A stretch of DNA of 64,000 nucleotides from assembly GCA_033977485.1 (NCBI GenBank), contig CM066991.1, positions 127,243,999 through 127,307,998 on the forward strand, written 5' to 3'. The translations under genes were made by a program, and so were the position numbers. This stretch comes from Hydrangea macrophylla (lineage: Eukaryota; Streptophyta; Magnoliopsida; Cornales; Hydrangeaceae). The notes beneath the pieces were generated by a model. It was not told the DNA's origin. It was given only the letters and a program-made list of their open reading frames with translations, and ran no database searches. Below, piece by piece: positions 44,802 to 57,571 of this stretch; the first letter of the stretch is position 1, and each line of letters starts with the position of its first letter.

Positions 44802-46126
44802 TGATGTTGTCAGAATCAAGATATAAAAAGTATTCTTTACTTTTCTAAAGATTTGTAGTGTGAAAGTAAAGGTCGAACCCACAGAGATTGATTACTACAG
44901 CTCTTAATTTTAAAACCTAACTTTAGTTAATTATGAAAATGGATTTTGATTTGATTTTAATTAAACTAATAACAATAAAAGTAAATCTAAACTATGAAAG
45001 CAAATAAAGTGTTTTTAATGAATATGTAAAGGGAACCTAGGATTGCAAATCCACCACTAGTTTCATAATAGGAATATCTATGAATTACTTTAGCTTATTA
45101 TGTTGGATGAATATGGGGAATTGTAGCTACAAGCCCAATTCCTCCGACAAGAAGATAATCATGGTTCAAGCACCAACATAATCCATCTTCGGGTAGCACG
45201 AATTATCTCACACTAAACTAGGGTTGTGATCAAATCCGTCTAACCTAGGCATGGACTATTCGGATACTTGATAGCACGAATCAATAAAGCACCATCACAT
45301 GTAAACAATCTAAACAAGCACAGCAAGAATAGATCGTTGAGCACATCACAGTCAAAATAGATCTAAGACAAGAATAAATTCTGAAAGCAATGATTTAATC
45401 ACTAGAAGTACGATTTATTTATAAAAATCCTCTAAACATGTGACTGTCATCCATACATAATAAAACTAAAATAAAAACATAAATAAAACCCTATTACTCA
45501 TCTAGGGCTTCATTGAAACCCTAGATCTATGATCTAGCCGTCCATAGAAGTAGTAGATAGCAAGAGGTTGATGGAGGAGGCCATGGGAACCCTTGGTCTT
45601 CTTCTTCTTCTCCTTGCTTCCCTCCCTTCAATGGCTGGAAGTATGGTTGTAGAATGTGTGTATAATAATTGCCAACCCTCTAATTGAAGTAAAATAGAGT
45701 ATATATAGATTTACAACAAGTTTTGGAAGCCTTTACAACTCGAAATGGACTGAAACTGATGTAATTTACAATCTGGACGTCATTCTGCAGTTTCGTTTGC
45801 ACAGGAGTCTTCAGTACACTGAAATACGCAACTTTGATTTTTCCACATATCGCGCGAGCGGGTCGCGCGAGCGCGACAATTGGGCCTTCGCGCGCGCGGA
45901 TCGCGCGAGCGATTTTGGAGATCTCGCGCGAGCGGATCGCGCGCGCGACTTAGCTTTTTCAGCTTCTTTCTTTCTGACTTTTCACCCTGTTTAGCCTGAT
46001 ATACTTGATTTCTTCCAAAACCTGTCAGAAAATAGAAAACGAAGTAAAAATATACAAAAACAGGATAAAAAGGTACTAACAAATGCTCGTTAAGGCGTAT
46101 AAATAGGATTAGTTTTCTCCCGATCA
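44802..46126 (-). mobile_element. LTR A of the Athila/Tat-type retroelement chain
   Basis: LTR of 1325 bp on the minus strand, beginning TGATCGGGAG (at 46126) and ending CAACATCA (at 44802), with TGAT/ATCA inverted tips. A polypurine motif (AGGTTTGGGGGTG) abuts its start. A TATA-like TCTATATATACTC (around 45700) marks the promoter. A CG-rich minisatellite occupies 45850-45950. More diverged from LTRs B and C than these are from each other. Confidence 0.82.
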
Positions 46127-48737
46127 CACCCCCAAACCTACATTTTGCTAGTCCTCGAGCAAAACTAAAATATAACTACTAAAAAAAATCTATTCCATTT
46201 TCGTATGGATCACGATTGCATTTAGCATATGCAACAAGCCTTTTAAACCCCTAGGTGTCCCTAGTCGGACGAGTGAAGTCTCGTGAGGGTTCTCGTCAAC
46301 AAGTTACCCACAACCATCTTTATTAACTTAGAAATTTAAAAACTTTTATTAAAAATGAAAAACATAACATTCAATACTCCTCATTATACAACAAAGATCT
46401 GAAATAGGATAACGAACATAAAGAAATAGAATCAAACGTCTACATACATCATGTAGAACAATCTCAAGCACATGCATCGTATAAATCAATAAAGTTTCTC
46501 ATAAAGTTGCACGTGTGTGATGAGGTAGTCAAGTGAACACGCGCTTGTCACGAATCTTGGAATATAACCCGGATAACCGTCTAACTTTGTCTCGACTACG
46601 AATCTCACAATGAATTACACTCTAAAATAAAACACTCAGAAACAGGTGTAATTTTATCTAGTATATGCGAGCTAAAAGAAATATATTTTCAAAACAAGAA
46701 ATGCTCACATATGACTCGAAAAAGACGCATGACACGAAAGAATAGTAGTCTCATGGATAGGATGCCAATAATCAAGAGAAATTAATCAGTACCATGTTTT
46801 AATCCCCCTCCCATCGTTTTCATATCCGAACCATGTTTCCCAGGATCAATTAGGACTTTTCAAAGGTTGTAATGTGGCTCAGGCAATGAAAAATGATAGA
46901 ACGGATATATCAAGTAGTTTTCAGAATGGCATTGTAAGGCATGTTTGATTTCTTTCATTCTTCTTCTACAAACTTTCATCTTTTCTTTCTCTTCATTCCT
47001 TTTCATTCATTTTTCTTCTTTTCTTTCATTTTTTTTTCAACCTTCCTCTTCTTTATTTTTTCTTTTCTTTATTCTTTTCCTCCTTGTTTCTTTTGATGAA
47101 TATTCAATAAATAACAAGGCAACCACCCCAAACATCATCTTATTTACTTCTTCTTCTCAATCACACATCACCTTAACACTAATAAAAGGTGACAAATCTC
47201 TCAGTGGTGAACTCCAAGTTTGTCAAGTCGGAGCAAAAACAAGGATAACGGTAATCAAAGAAAGAAATGGCATTTTAACGGCTCAAAGGGTGAACTAAGG
47301 AAATTTATAATTCTTCGGTCGGTAATAAACAAAGAAGGCCTAAAATCATGTCCTATGGTTATATGGTTCTTCAATATTTACGTCGGAAGATTATTTAGCA
47401 TGGTAACAAAGATTTTACTTGACTATCAACCAAAACAAGAATAATGAGACTAAACAACAAGTAGATGCGCTATTTCAATGAAATTCGACAAACACAATGT
47501 ACTTGTAACCCTCTACAAAGAAAAGATAGGCTCAAAAGCTCACCGGGTCTAGTCTCCACCATGTGTTATCTAGAAATCCGAATCATATTATAGTTCACAT
47601 CAAACATGTATTCAAGCGACTACGTGCAGTGCATAGGTTTATGTGCAAATTTATGATATAAAACTACGATTAGAACGATACATAACTTAAAACATTTCAA
47701 CATAACTTCAGCAAATGTTTAATCACATCTTCCCTTGTTTACCATTCTATAACAATTCAAAGTTCTATACTAAGAAGTATCAAATTGATATTGCAAAAAC
47801 GTTAGTACTATCGTTTATTTAAACACACTTATTGAAAAATTTTAAAATTTTGCATAAAATAATGTGCATGTGTGTGCATACCCCCAAACCTAAACCTTTC
47901 ATTGTCCCCAATGAAACAATAAAATAAAAGAAATGAGAGTACGTAAGAAAGGAACGATAATACCTCGATCTTGACAAGCCTAGAACAGGTGAACACAAAT
48001 GAATATGGCAATAAAATTCAATGTTACCTGTTAATACTAGATAAACGAAAAGAACTAACAAAAGAATATTAAAAGTAAATGAAATCTAAATACAAAATAT
48101 AAATCGATAAACTAATCGAAGTTAAAATTAAACGAACAATCGGAATAAAACGGAAAAGTATAAATGAAAACAACAACTAACTCAATATAAAATGACCTAA
48201 TAAACAAAAACAGAAAAGGAACACAAATTAAATAGGTAGGGGGAAAGATATAGGAAGCAAAAGAAAAAAACAGGAAAATGGGAGAATCGCGCGAGCGGTC
48301 CGCGCGAGCGGCCGTCGCGCGCGTGAATTCCCCCCCTTTTTTTTTTTTTCCTGAAAGTCGCGCCAGCGGGACCCATCGCGCCCGCGAGCTACCTCGCGCC
48401 CGCGAGATCAGGCGCGAGAAGAACCTGAGGCACCATAAAAAGAAAACGAAAGAAAAACCACTAAGGGGAAAACTCGCGCTAGCGGGCCGCGCGAGCGACG
48501 TCTCGCGCGAGCGGGCCGCGCGCGCGAGTTTGGTATTTTTCATTTTTTAGCTAAAATTAAATATATAATATTAAAATAAATTAATTCCAACCCCCAAACC
48601 TGTCCAGAATGTCCAAAACAGACTCGAACAGACTCAAAAATGACCAAAAACAAAGAAAACAGACGACATTAAGCTTGGGTTGCCTCCCAAGAAGCGCTTT
48701 CTTTTACGTCTTTAGCTAGACCTTTCTAGCATAAGAC
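46127..48737 (-). mobile_element. Noncoding 3' internal region of retroelement A
   Basis: Between the gag-pro stop and LTR A. Three polypurine-type motifs AGGTTTGGGGGT lie on the minus strand (46139-46127, 47891-47880, 48601-48590). There is a long purine-rich tract (complement of 46953-47093) and a CG-rich minisatellite (48287-48528). Reverse transcriptase and integrase are absent. On the opposite strand a 117-codon frame (46945-47298) has a counterpart in the sister element. Confidence 0.75.
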
Positions 48738-50590
48738 TCATGGAGGCTGAAAATCAGAATTTGTACCCCTAAGGATGTCAGGTAGAGCTCGATGGTAAGC
48801 AGAAATTACGTCGCTTTGAATTAATTCGATTGACGGTTTGTCAGTATGTTCAAATCGATTTCTTACCTTTTGAGTAGATTCAGCATTAGGGTCCGAAGTA
48901 TTAGGATTCATCCACTCATCATCCTCTATATTATTCCCCGCACTTATATTTATTACGTTCTTAGGCTCAATATTCCGTTTAACCTCACTACCCTCCACAC
49001 CTAGATAATCATCGTCTTTAGGAGGTTGATCGATAGCGTTAAACACGTTTAATTTTAAGTTCATGTTCCCAAACGACACTTTCATCACCCCTGTTCTACA
49101 ATTGACACGTGCGTTGGCCGTGGCTAAGAATGGACGACCAAGAATAACAGGAGTGTGTTTCCTAGCATCTAGCACCGGTTCGGTGTCAAGGACCATAAAA
49201 TCAACAGGATAAAAACATTGATCAACTTTAACTAAGACGTCTTCGACGATTCCTCTAGGTACTTTGACGGAACGATCCGCTAATTGAATGGTAGCGGCCG
49301 TAGGTTTAAGTTCACCTAGTCCTAATTGTTTATACACGTGGTAGGGTAAGAGATTAACACTAGCTCCTAAGTCAAGGAGAGCCCTATGAATGACAGTGTC
49401 ACCTATGACACATGAAATAGTTGGCGTACCAGGATCCTTATACTTCGGCGGTGCATTTTGAAAAATAGAACTTACTTTTTCAGTGAGGAAGACCTTTTTA
49501 GGAGTATGACTACGTAATTTACGCTTTTGAGTGCATAGGTCTTTTAAACATTTCGTGTACGCGGGAATTTGTTTAATAGCATCGAGGAAAGGAATATTAA
49601 TTTTTACTTGTTTAAATACCTCGAGTATATCCTCAACTTTTGACCCTTTCTTAGACAAATGTGACGGTCCCTCAATATTAGGTGGATATGGCATTCTCGG
49701 AATATAATTCGTTGAGACCGGTTCATTTTCTTTTCTACTTTGATTCACGTCCTCACCCCTATCTTTATTCGAATTTAAATTTTTATTTTTCTCACCCCCA
49801 TCCGGAATTACAACAACTTCCTCATCTCGAGTAGTCGTCCTAGTCGAAACAGCGTTCACGCTCTCACTCGTACTACCCACTGCGTATTGCCCCTTAGGTT
49901 GCTGAGTAGGTTGACTCGTCGACTTACTCTCAGTTAAACGGTTTAATGTAGTAACTACTTGTCCCATTTGGGACTCTAGCTTTGCGATAGACTGAGTGTG
50001 AGAGTGCACTAACTGAATTACCGACCCAAAATTTTCAAGTGAGGCCAGCACCTTTTCCTCAAATGCATTATTGCGTGGAGGTGGAGGAGGTGGTTGGTAT
50101 TGACCTTGTTGGTATTGGGGTCGTTACGTATTAGGAAAATTAGTCGACCTAGGATTATAATTATTTTGTGGGAATTGTTGCATAGAATTAACGTGTTGTT
50201 CAACAAATTCCGGATATTGAGATGCAGAAGGACATGCAAAGATATTATGGGACGGTTCAGAACATAATGCACATACTTCTAAAGAGAATGGATTAGACGG
50301 TTTGTTCATTTGCATAAGTCGGTCAAGTTTTCTATTTAATTCTTGTATTTGAATTGATTGACTTGACTCAACTGTCACCTCTCGCTTAGGTTGAAGGTAT
50401 CCCTCAGAATGTACCGACACAGCCTGATGCATCGAATTCTCGCTTAACGTTTCAAATATTTTCCAGGCCTCGTCGGCGCTTTTGTGTAGGAAGGTACCCG
50501 CACAAACAGCATCGACAGTATTCCTAACAGCGGGAATAAGCCCCTCATAGAATACCTGAACAAGTTGCCACTTAGGAACCTGATGATGTG
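48738..50590 (-). pseudogene. Broken gag-pro of retroelement A
   Basis: Homologous to the intact gag-pro at 54510-57092 but lacking about its first 245 codons: LTR B is fused directly to mid-gag just before HHQVPKWQLVQ. A TAA (50126-50124) interrupts the frame between NFPNT and RPQYQ, where the sister has Tyr. The zinc knuckle CALCSEPSHNIFAC and the protease motif LLDLGASVNLLPY are still present. About 90% or more similar to the sister protein by eye. Confidence 0.88.
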
Positions 50591-50594
50591 AACA

Positions 50595-51879
50595 TGTTGT
50601 CAGAATCAAGATATAAAAAGTGTTCTTTACTTTTCAAAAGATTTGCAGTGTGGAAGTAAAGGTCGAACCCACAGAGATTGATTAACTACAGCGACTTAAT
50701 TTTAAAACCTAACTTTAGTTAATTATGAAAACAGATTTTGATTTGAATTTAATTAAACTAATAACAATAAAAATAAATCTAAACTATGAAAGCAATTAAA
50801 AGTGTTTTTAATGAATGTTTAAGGAAACCTAGGATTGCAAATCCACCACTAGCTTCATAATAGGAATATTTATGAATTACTTTAGCTTATTACGTTGGAT
50901 GAATATGGGGAATTGTAGCTACAAGCCCAATTCCTCCGACAAGAAGATATTCATGGTTCAAGCACCAACATAATCCATCTTCGGTTAGCATGAATTATCC
51001 CACACTAAACTAGGGTTGTGATCTAATCCATCTAACCTTGGCATGGACTATTCGGATACTTGATAGCACGAATCAATAAAGCACCATCACATGTAAACAA
51101 TCTAAACAAGCACAGCAAGAATAGATCGTTGAGCACATCACAGTCAAAATAGATCTAAGACAAGAATAAATTCTGAAAGTAATGATTTAATCAATTAAAG
51201 TACGATTTATTTATAAAAATCCTCTAAACATGTGACTGTCATCCATACATAATAAAACTAAAATAAAAACATAAATAAAACCCTATTACTCGTCTAGGGC
51301 TTCATTGAAACCCTAGATCTATGATCTAGCCGTCCATGGAAGTAGTAGATAGCAAGAGGTTGATGGAGGAGGCCATGGGAACCCTTGGTCTTCTTCTTCT
51401 TCTCCTTGCTTCCCTCCCTTCAATGGCTGGAAGTATGGTTGTAGAATGTGTGTATAATAATTGCCAACCCCTTAATTGAAGTAAAATAGAGTATATATAG
51501 ATTTACAACAAGTTTTGGAAGCCTTTACAACTCGAAACGGATTGAAACTGATGTAATTTACAATCTGGACGTCATTCTGCAGTTTCGTTTGCACAGGAGT
51601 CTTCAGTACACTGAAATACGCAACTTTGATTTTTCCACATATCGCGCGAGCGGGTCGCGCGAGCGATTTCTGGATTTCGCGGGCGCGGGTCGCGCGCGCG
51701 ACTTGGCTTTTTCAGCTTCTTCAACTATGCTTTTTCACCCTGTTTAGCCTGGTTTAGTTGATTTCTTCCAAAACCTGTCAGAAACTAGAAAACGAAGTAA
51801 AAATATACAAAAACAGGATAAAAAGATACTAACAAATGCTCATTAAGGCGTATATTTAGGATTAGTTCTCTCCCGATCA
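50595..51879 (-). mobile_element. LTR B (3' LTR of the intact gag-pro element)
   Basis: 1285 bp, nearly identical to LTR C except for a 74-bp deletion inside the CG-rich minisatellite (51642-51702) and loss of the last three bases (TCA) at the junction with the broken gag of element A. The minus-strand start TGATCGGGAG at 51879 is preceded by the polypurine motif AGGTTTGGGGGTG. Confidence 0.85.
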
Positions 51880-54509
51880 CACCCCCAAACCTACATTTTG
51901 CTAGTCCTCGAGCAAAACTAAAATAAAAACTACTAATAAAAATCTATTCCATTTTCGTATGGATCACGATTGCATTTAGCATATGCAACAAGCCTTTTAA
52001 ACCCCTAGGTGTCCCTAGTCGGACGAGTGAAGTCTCGTGAGGGTTCTCGTCAACAAGTTACCCACAACCATCTTTATTAACTTAGAAATTTAAAAAGTTT
52101 TATTAAAAACGAAAAACATAATACTCAATACTCCTTATTATAAAACAATGATTCGAAATACTATAACGAACATAAAGATATAGAATCAAACGTCTACATA
52201 CATCATGAAGAACAATCTCAAGCACATGCATCGTATAAATCAATAGAGTGTCTCATAAAATTGCACGTGTGTGATATGGTAGTCAAGTGAACACGCGCTT
52301 GTCACGAACTTGGAATATAACTCGGATAACCGTCTAACTTTGCTTCGACTACGAATCTCACAATGTTAATTACACTCTCAAATGAAACACTCAGAAACAT
52401 GTGTAATTTCTCTAGTATACATGAGCAAAGGAATTATGTTTTCAAGACGAATAATGCTCCCATACGACATGAAAAAGACGCATGACACGAAAGAATAGTA
52501 GTCTCATGGATAGGATGCCAATAATCAAGAGAAAATAATCATTACCATGTTTTAATCCCCTCCCATCGTTTTCATATCCGAACCATGTTCCCTAGGATCA
52601 AATAGGACTTTTCAAAGGTTGTAATGTGGCTCAGGCAATGAAAAATGATAGAACGGATTAATTGGGTAGGTTTAGAATGGCATTATAAGGCATGTTCGAT
52701 CTCTTTCATTCTTCTTCTACAAACTTTCATCTTTTCTTTCTCTTCATTCCTTTTCATTCATTTTTCTTCTTTTCTTTCATTTTTTTTTCAACCTTCATCT
52801 TCTTTATTTTTTCTTTTCTTTATTCTTTTCCTCCTTGTTTCTTTTGATGAATATTCAATAAATAACAAGGCAACCACTCCAAACATCATCTTATTTACTT
52901 CTTCTTCTCAATCACACATTGCCTTAACACCACTAAAAGTTGATCAATCTTTCAGGGGTGAACTCCAAGTTGGCCAAATTGGAGCAAAAACAAGGATAAT
53001 GGTAATTAAAGAAAGAAATGGCATTTTAACGGCTCAAGAGGCGATCTAAGGAAATTATCATTTATCGGTCGGTGGTAAACAAAGAAGGGCCTAAAATCAC
53101 TTCCTATGGTTATATGGTTCTTCAACATGTACGACGGAAGATTATTTAGCATGGTAACAACTATTTTAACTTGATTATCAACCAAAACAAGAATAATGAG
53201 ACTAAACAACGAGTTAACGCGCTATTTCAATGAAATTCGATAAACACAATATATTTATAACCCTCTAAAAAGAACAGATAGGCTCAAAAGCTCACCGGGT
53301 CTAGTCTCCACCATGTGTTATCTAGAAATCCGAATCATATTATAGTTCACAACCAACATGTATTCAAACGACTACGTGTAGTGCATAGGTTAGTGTGCAA
53401 ATCTATGATATAAAACTACGATTCCAACAATACATAACTTAAAACGTAACATCATAACTTCAACAAATGTTTAATCACATCTTCCCTTGTTTACCATTCT
53501 ATAACAATTCAAAGTTCTATACTAAGAAGTATCAAATTGATATTGCAAAAACGTCGGTAACATCGTTTATTTAAACACACTCATTGAAAAATTTTAAAAT
53601 TTTAAACTAATGTGCATGTGTGTGCATACCCCCAAACCTAAACCTTGCATTGTCCCCAATGAAACAATAAATCGACAGAAAGGGAAGTACGTAAGAAAGG
53701 AACGATACTACCTCGATCTCGGCAATGAAAACAGGTGAACACAAAGGAATATGTGACTAAATGTCAATGTTACCTGTGACGACTAGATAAACGAAAATTA
53801 AACAGACAAAATAATAAAAATAGCTAAAAGAATTATAACTAAACTAAACTAAATAAACTATAAGAAGAAACAAAACTATAAAGATCCATAAGAAAATAAA
53901 CTAGAGAAGAAACTAAAACATACTGTAAAAGAAAATAAAACATAACCAGAATTAAGAAAACAATCAAAAACCTGATGGAAAAGGACCTACAAAACAAAAA
54001 CAGAAATGGAACAACTACCTAAGCAGGTATGGGGGACAGATACAGAAAAGAAAAACAAAAATCAGGAAAATGGGTATTCGCGCGAGCGGTCCGCGCGAGC
54101 GGCCGTCGCGCGCGCGAATCCCTCTTTTTTTTTTTTTTAATCAATATCGCGCCAGCGGGACCCCTCGCGCACGCGAGATCAGGCGTGAGAAGAACCTGAG
54201 GCATCATAAAAAGAAAACGAAAGGAAAAACACTAAGGGGAAAATTCGCGCTAGCGGGCCGCGCGAGCGACGTCTCGCGCGAGCGGGCCGCGCGCGCGAGA
54301 ATGGTTTTCTCCATTTTTTAACGAAAATTATGTATATATTATTAAAATAAATTAATTCTAACCCCCAAACCTGTCCAGAATATCCAAAACAGACTCAAAC
54401 AGACTAAAAAACGACCAAAAATAGGAAAAACGAACAAAATAAAGCTTGGGTTGCCTCCCAAGAAGCGCTAACTTTTACGTCTTCAGCTAGACCATTCTAG
54501 CTCAAGATT
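51880..54509 (-). mobile_element. Noncoding 3' internal region of retroelement B
   Basis: Same organisation as 46127-48737: polypurine-type motifs on the minus strand (51892-51880, 53639-53628, 54372-54361), a purine-rich tract (complement of about 52705-52845) and a CG-rich minisatellite (54078-54299). No pol domain. An opposite-strand 134-codon frame (52645-53049) parallels the one in element A. Confidence 0.75.
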
Positions 54510-57092
54510 TTATGGAGGCCGTAAATCGGACTGTGTACCCCTAAGGATGTCAGGCAGAGCTCGATGGTAAGCAGAAATTACGTCGCTTTGAATTAATTCG
54601 ATGGACGGTTTGTCATTATGTTCGAATCGATTTCTTACCTTCCGAGTAGATTCCGCATTAGGATCCGAGGTATTAGGATTCATCCACTCATCATCGTCCG
54701 CTATATTATTTTCCGCACTTATATTTATTACGTTCTTAGGCTCAATATTCCGTGTAACCTCTCTACCCTCCACACCTAGATAATCATCGTCTTTGGGAGG
54801 TTGATCAATAGCATTAAAAACATTTAATTTTAATTTTATATTCCCAAATGACACTTTCATTACCCCCGTCCGACAGTTGACACGTGCGTTAGCAGTTGCT
54901 AAGAATGGACGGCCTAAGATGACAGGAGTATGTTTCCTAGCATCTAGCACCGGTTCGGTGTCAAGGACCATAAAATCTACAGGATAGAAACATTGATCAA
55001 CTTTTACTAGCACGTCTTCGACGATTCCTCTAGGTATTTTGACAGAACGATCCGCTAATTGAATAGTAGCGGCCGTAGGTTTAAGTTCACCTAGACCTAG
55101 TTGTTTATAGACGTGATAAGGTAAGAGGTTAACACTCGCTCCTAAGTCAAGGAGAGCCCGATGAATGATAGTGTCACCTATGACACATGAAATCGTAGGC
55201 GTACCTGGATCTTTATATTTCGGAGGAGCGTGTTGGAATATAGAGCTTACTTTTTCCGTGAGAAAGACCTTTTTAGGAGTATGACTCCGTATTTTGCGCT
55301 TTTGAGTACAAAGGTCTTTTAAACATTTAGCATAAGCAGGAATTTGTTTTATAGCATCGAGGAATGGAATATTAATTTTAACTTGTTTAAACACCTCAAG
55401 TATATCCTCAACCTTAGACCCTTTCTTAGGCAAATGTGACGGTCCCTCAACGTTTGGTGGATATGGCATTCTTGGAATATAATTTGTTGGGACCGGTTCT
55501 TTATCTTTTTTATTTCTATCCACGTCTTCACCGTTTTCTTTATTCAAATTTAAATTTTTATTTTTCTCACCCCCATCCGGAATTACAACAACTTCCTCAT
55601 CTCGAGTAGTCGTCCTAGTCAAAACAGCGTTCACGCTCTCACTCGTACTACCCACTGCGTATTGCCCCTTAGGTTGCTGAGTAGGTTGACTCGTCAACTT
55701 ACTCTCAGTCAAACGGTTTAATGTGTTAACTACTTGTCCCATTTGGGATTCGAGCTTTGCGATAGACTGAGTGTGAGAGTGCACTAATTGAATTACTGAC
55801 CCAAAATTTTCAAGTGAGGCCAGCACCTTCTCCTCAAATGCATTATTGCGTGGAGGTGGAGGAGGTGGTTGGTATTGGGGTCTGTATGTATTAGGAAAAT
55901 TAGTCGACCTAGGATTATAATTATTTTGTGGGAATTGTTGCATAGAATTAACGTGTTGTTCAACAAATTTCGGATATTGAGATGCAGAAGGACATGCAAA
56001 GATATTATGTGACGGTTCAGAACATAATGCACATACTTCTGAAGAAGGTGGATTTGGCCTATTCCCCATCCTCATAAGTTGGTCAAGTTTTCTATTCAAT
56101 TCTTGTATTTCGATTGCCTGACTCGACTCAACTTTCACCTCTCGCTTAGGTTGAAGGTATCCCTCAGAACGGACAGACACCGCTTGGTGCATCGAATTCT
56201 CGCTCAAAGTTTCAAAAATTTTCCAAGCCTCGTCGGCGCTTTTGTGTAGGAAAGTTCCCGCACAAACAGCATCGACGGTATTCCTAACAGAGGGAATAAG
56301 CCCCTCGTAGAAGAATTGAACCAATTGCCACTTGGGAACCTGATGGTGTGGACACGAACGTAATAATTCTTTAAATTTTTCCCACGTGTCATAAAGAGTC
56401 TCCCCATCTTGCATCACAAAATTAGTTATATCTTTTCTTATCTTATTTGTACGCATAATAGGGAAAAACTTTTGTAAAAAGGCGGTGTGTAAGGCTTCCC
56501 ATATTTTTATTGTGTTTGGCTCCAAAGATTGAAGCCAATACTTCGCTTTGTCTCTTAAGGAGAATGGGAAGAGTCGCAATTTTAATTCATCATTATTTAG
56601 GTTTTGTATTTTCAAAGTAGAGCATATACCCTGAAAATCCCCTAAGTGTTGGTAAGGGTCTTCATTTAGACGGCCATGGAAGGAAGGTAGTAGCGAGATG
56701 GTAGACGACTTTATCTCAAAGTGAGATGCTGTCGCCTCCGGTAATTCGATACCAGCTTGTGGCGTGTAAGTGGTAGGAATAAAATAGTTTATAAGTGGAG
56801 GTGGTGGCGGTATATTAAGATTGTTCATATTCGCACCATCATTTTGATTGTTATTGTTATTTCCACCGTCAGCCATTTTAATCGGTTCAATTTGAAAAGT
56901 TCGAGTTTTCCTTAACCGTTCACGGGTACTCTGAATTTCGGCCTCAAACAACGACGATGGAATCGGAGTTGATTCGTCGTCTTGCAACCTAGCTCTAGAA
57001 GCTTGGGTTGTGGACTTACTAGTTCTTAAGGTACGTTCAAGTTCAAGATCGAAAGATTTTAAATCTGGTTTATTTGAACATGTACCTAACAT
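54510..57092 (-). CDS. Retrotransposon Gag-protease polyprotein (Athila/Tat-type)
   Basis: Intact 860-aa frame. Residues about 140-300 are a plant Ty3/gypsy gag domain (phrases such as LRLFPFSLRDKAKYWLQSL and DAVCAGTFLHKSADEAWKIF). A zinc knuckle C-x2-C-x4-H-x4-C is at 354-367 (CALCSEPSHNIFAC). Pro/Asn-rich linkers follow, then a retropepsin-like domain with the catalytic triplet DLG at 649-651 (LLDLGASVNLLPY) and the downstream ILGRPFL motif. The frame stops about 90 residues after the protease. Normal elements continue into reverse transcriptase, RNase H and integrase, which are absent here. Gag packages element RNA into cytoplasmic particles and the protease cleaves the polyprotein; replication would need enzymes from a related full element. 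Start: the first ATG, about 450 bp after the primer site. Confidence 0.92.
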   Translation of the reverse strand: MLGTCSNKPDLKSFDLELERTLRTSKSTTQASRARLQDDESTPIPSSLFEAEIQSTRERLRKTRTFQIEPIKMADGGNNNNNQNDGANMNNLNIPPPPPLINYFIPTTYTPQAGIELPEATASHFEIKSSTISLLPSFHGRLNEDPYQHLGDFQGICSTLKIQNLNNDELKLRLFPFSLRDKAKYWLQSLEPNTIKIWEALHTAFLQKFFPIMRTNKIRKDITNFVMQDGETLYDTWEKFKELLRSCPHHQVPKWQLVQFFYEGLIPSVRNTVDAVCAGTFLHKSADEAWKIFETLSENSMHQAVSVRSEGYLQPKREVKVESSQAIEIQELNRKLDQLMRMGNRPNPPSSEVCALCSEPSHNIFACPSASQYPKFVEQHVNSMQQFPQNNYNPRSTNFPNTYRPQYQPPPPPPRNNAFEEKVLASLENFGSVIQLVHSHTQSIAKLESQMGQVVNTLNRLTESKLTSQPTQQPKGQYAVGSTSESVNAVLTRTTTRDEEVVVIPDGGEKNKNLNLNKENGEDVDRNKKDKEPVPTNYIPRMPYPPNVEGPSHLPKKGSKVEDILEVFKQVKINIPFLDAIKQIPAYAKCLKDLCTQKRKIRSHTPKKVFLTEKVSSIFQHAPPKYKDPGTPTISCVIGDTIIHRALLDLGASVNLLPYHVYKQLGLGELKPTAATIQLADRSVKIPRGIVEDVLVKVDQCFYPVDFMVLDTEPVLDARKHTPVILGRPFLATANARVNCRTGVMKVSFGNIKLKLNVFNAIDQPPKDDDYLGVEGREVTRNIEPKNVINISAENNIADDDEWMNPNTSDPNAESTRKVRNRFEHNDKPSIELIQSDVISAYHRALPDILRGTQSDLRPP

Positions 57093-57545
57093 AAACTAAA
57101 ATAAAGAAAAAGAAACTAAAAACAAAGACTGACTAAACAAAAGAAACAAATAGCAATCACGCAAATAAGACGACAAGCAAGCACACAGTACTACTATGAT
57201 GCATGAATATTATCCTGTAATGCAATGACCGCGTCAAGCCCAGCGCCCCGGGTTTCCTAGCTAATGCAGTGCAATTAACCCTAAACTAATGCAAATAGTG
57301 CGTCACAGCGCCCTGACTTACAGCGGTTTAAAGCGAATTCCAAAGGAAGCAATTTATTTAATTGTTATTTATTTTATTTTTGCGTAAGCTCCTTTGATGT
57401 AATTAGCTGCTCCACTCGGAAACGTTGACTACAAAATAAAAGAAAAAGTTAGCAACTAAAAACAAAACGGAAAATAAGAAAAGGAAACCTAATCTAATAT
57501 TTACGAATTAACTAAACTACGATTCTAAAACTAAAGGTAGTAATA
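57093..57545 (-). mobile_element. 5' leader of retroelement B
   Basis: Untranslated region between the primer-binding site and gag. AT-rich with a GC-richer stretch near 57225-57330; may contain packaging signals. No frame. Confidence 0.6.
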
Positions 57546-57566
57546 CAATCCCCGGCAACGGCGCCA
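57546..57566 (-). other. Primer-binding site, tRNA-Asp type
   Basis: Minus strand TGGCGCCGTTGCCGGGGAT (followed by TG) lies 5 nt after the LTR end. This matches the 3' end of plant tRNA-Asp, the primer typical of Athila/Tat-type elements. Confidence 0.88.
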
Positions 57567-57571
57567 AAAAT

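Noticed and set aside
48112..48550. Arg/Ala-rich frames on both strands (also 45780-46127, 54070-54321 and 58452-58815)
   Set aside because: By-products of the CG-rich minisatellite; not conserved as proteins between the retroelement copies.
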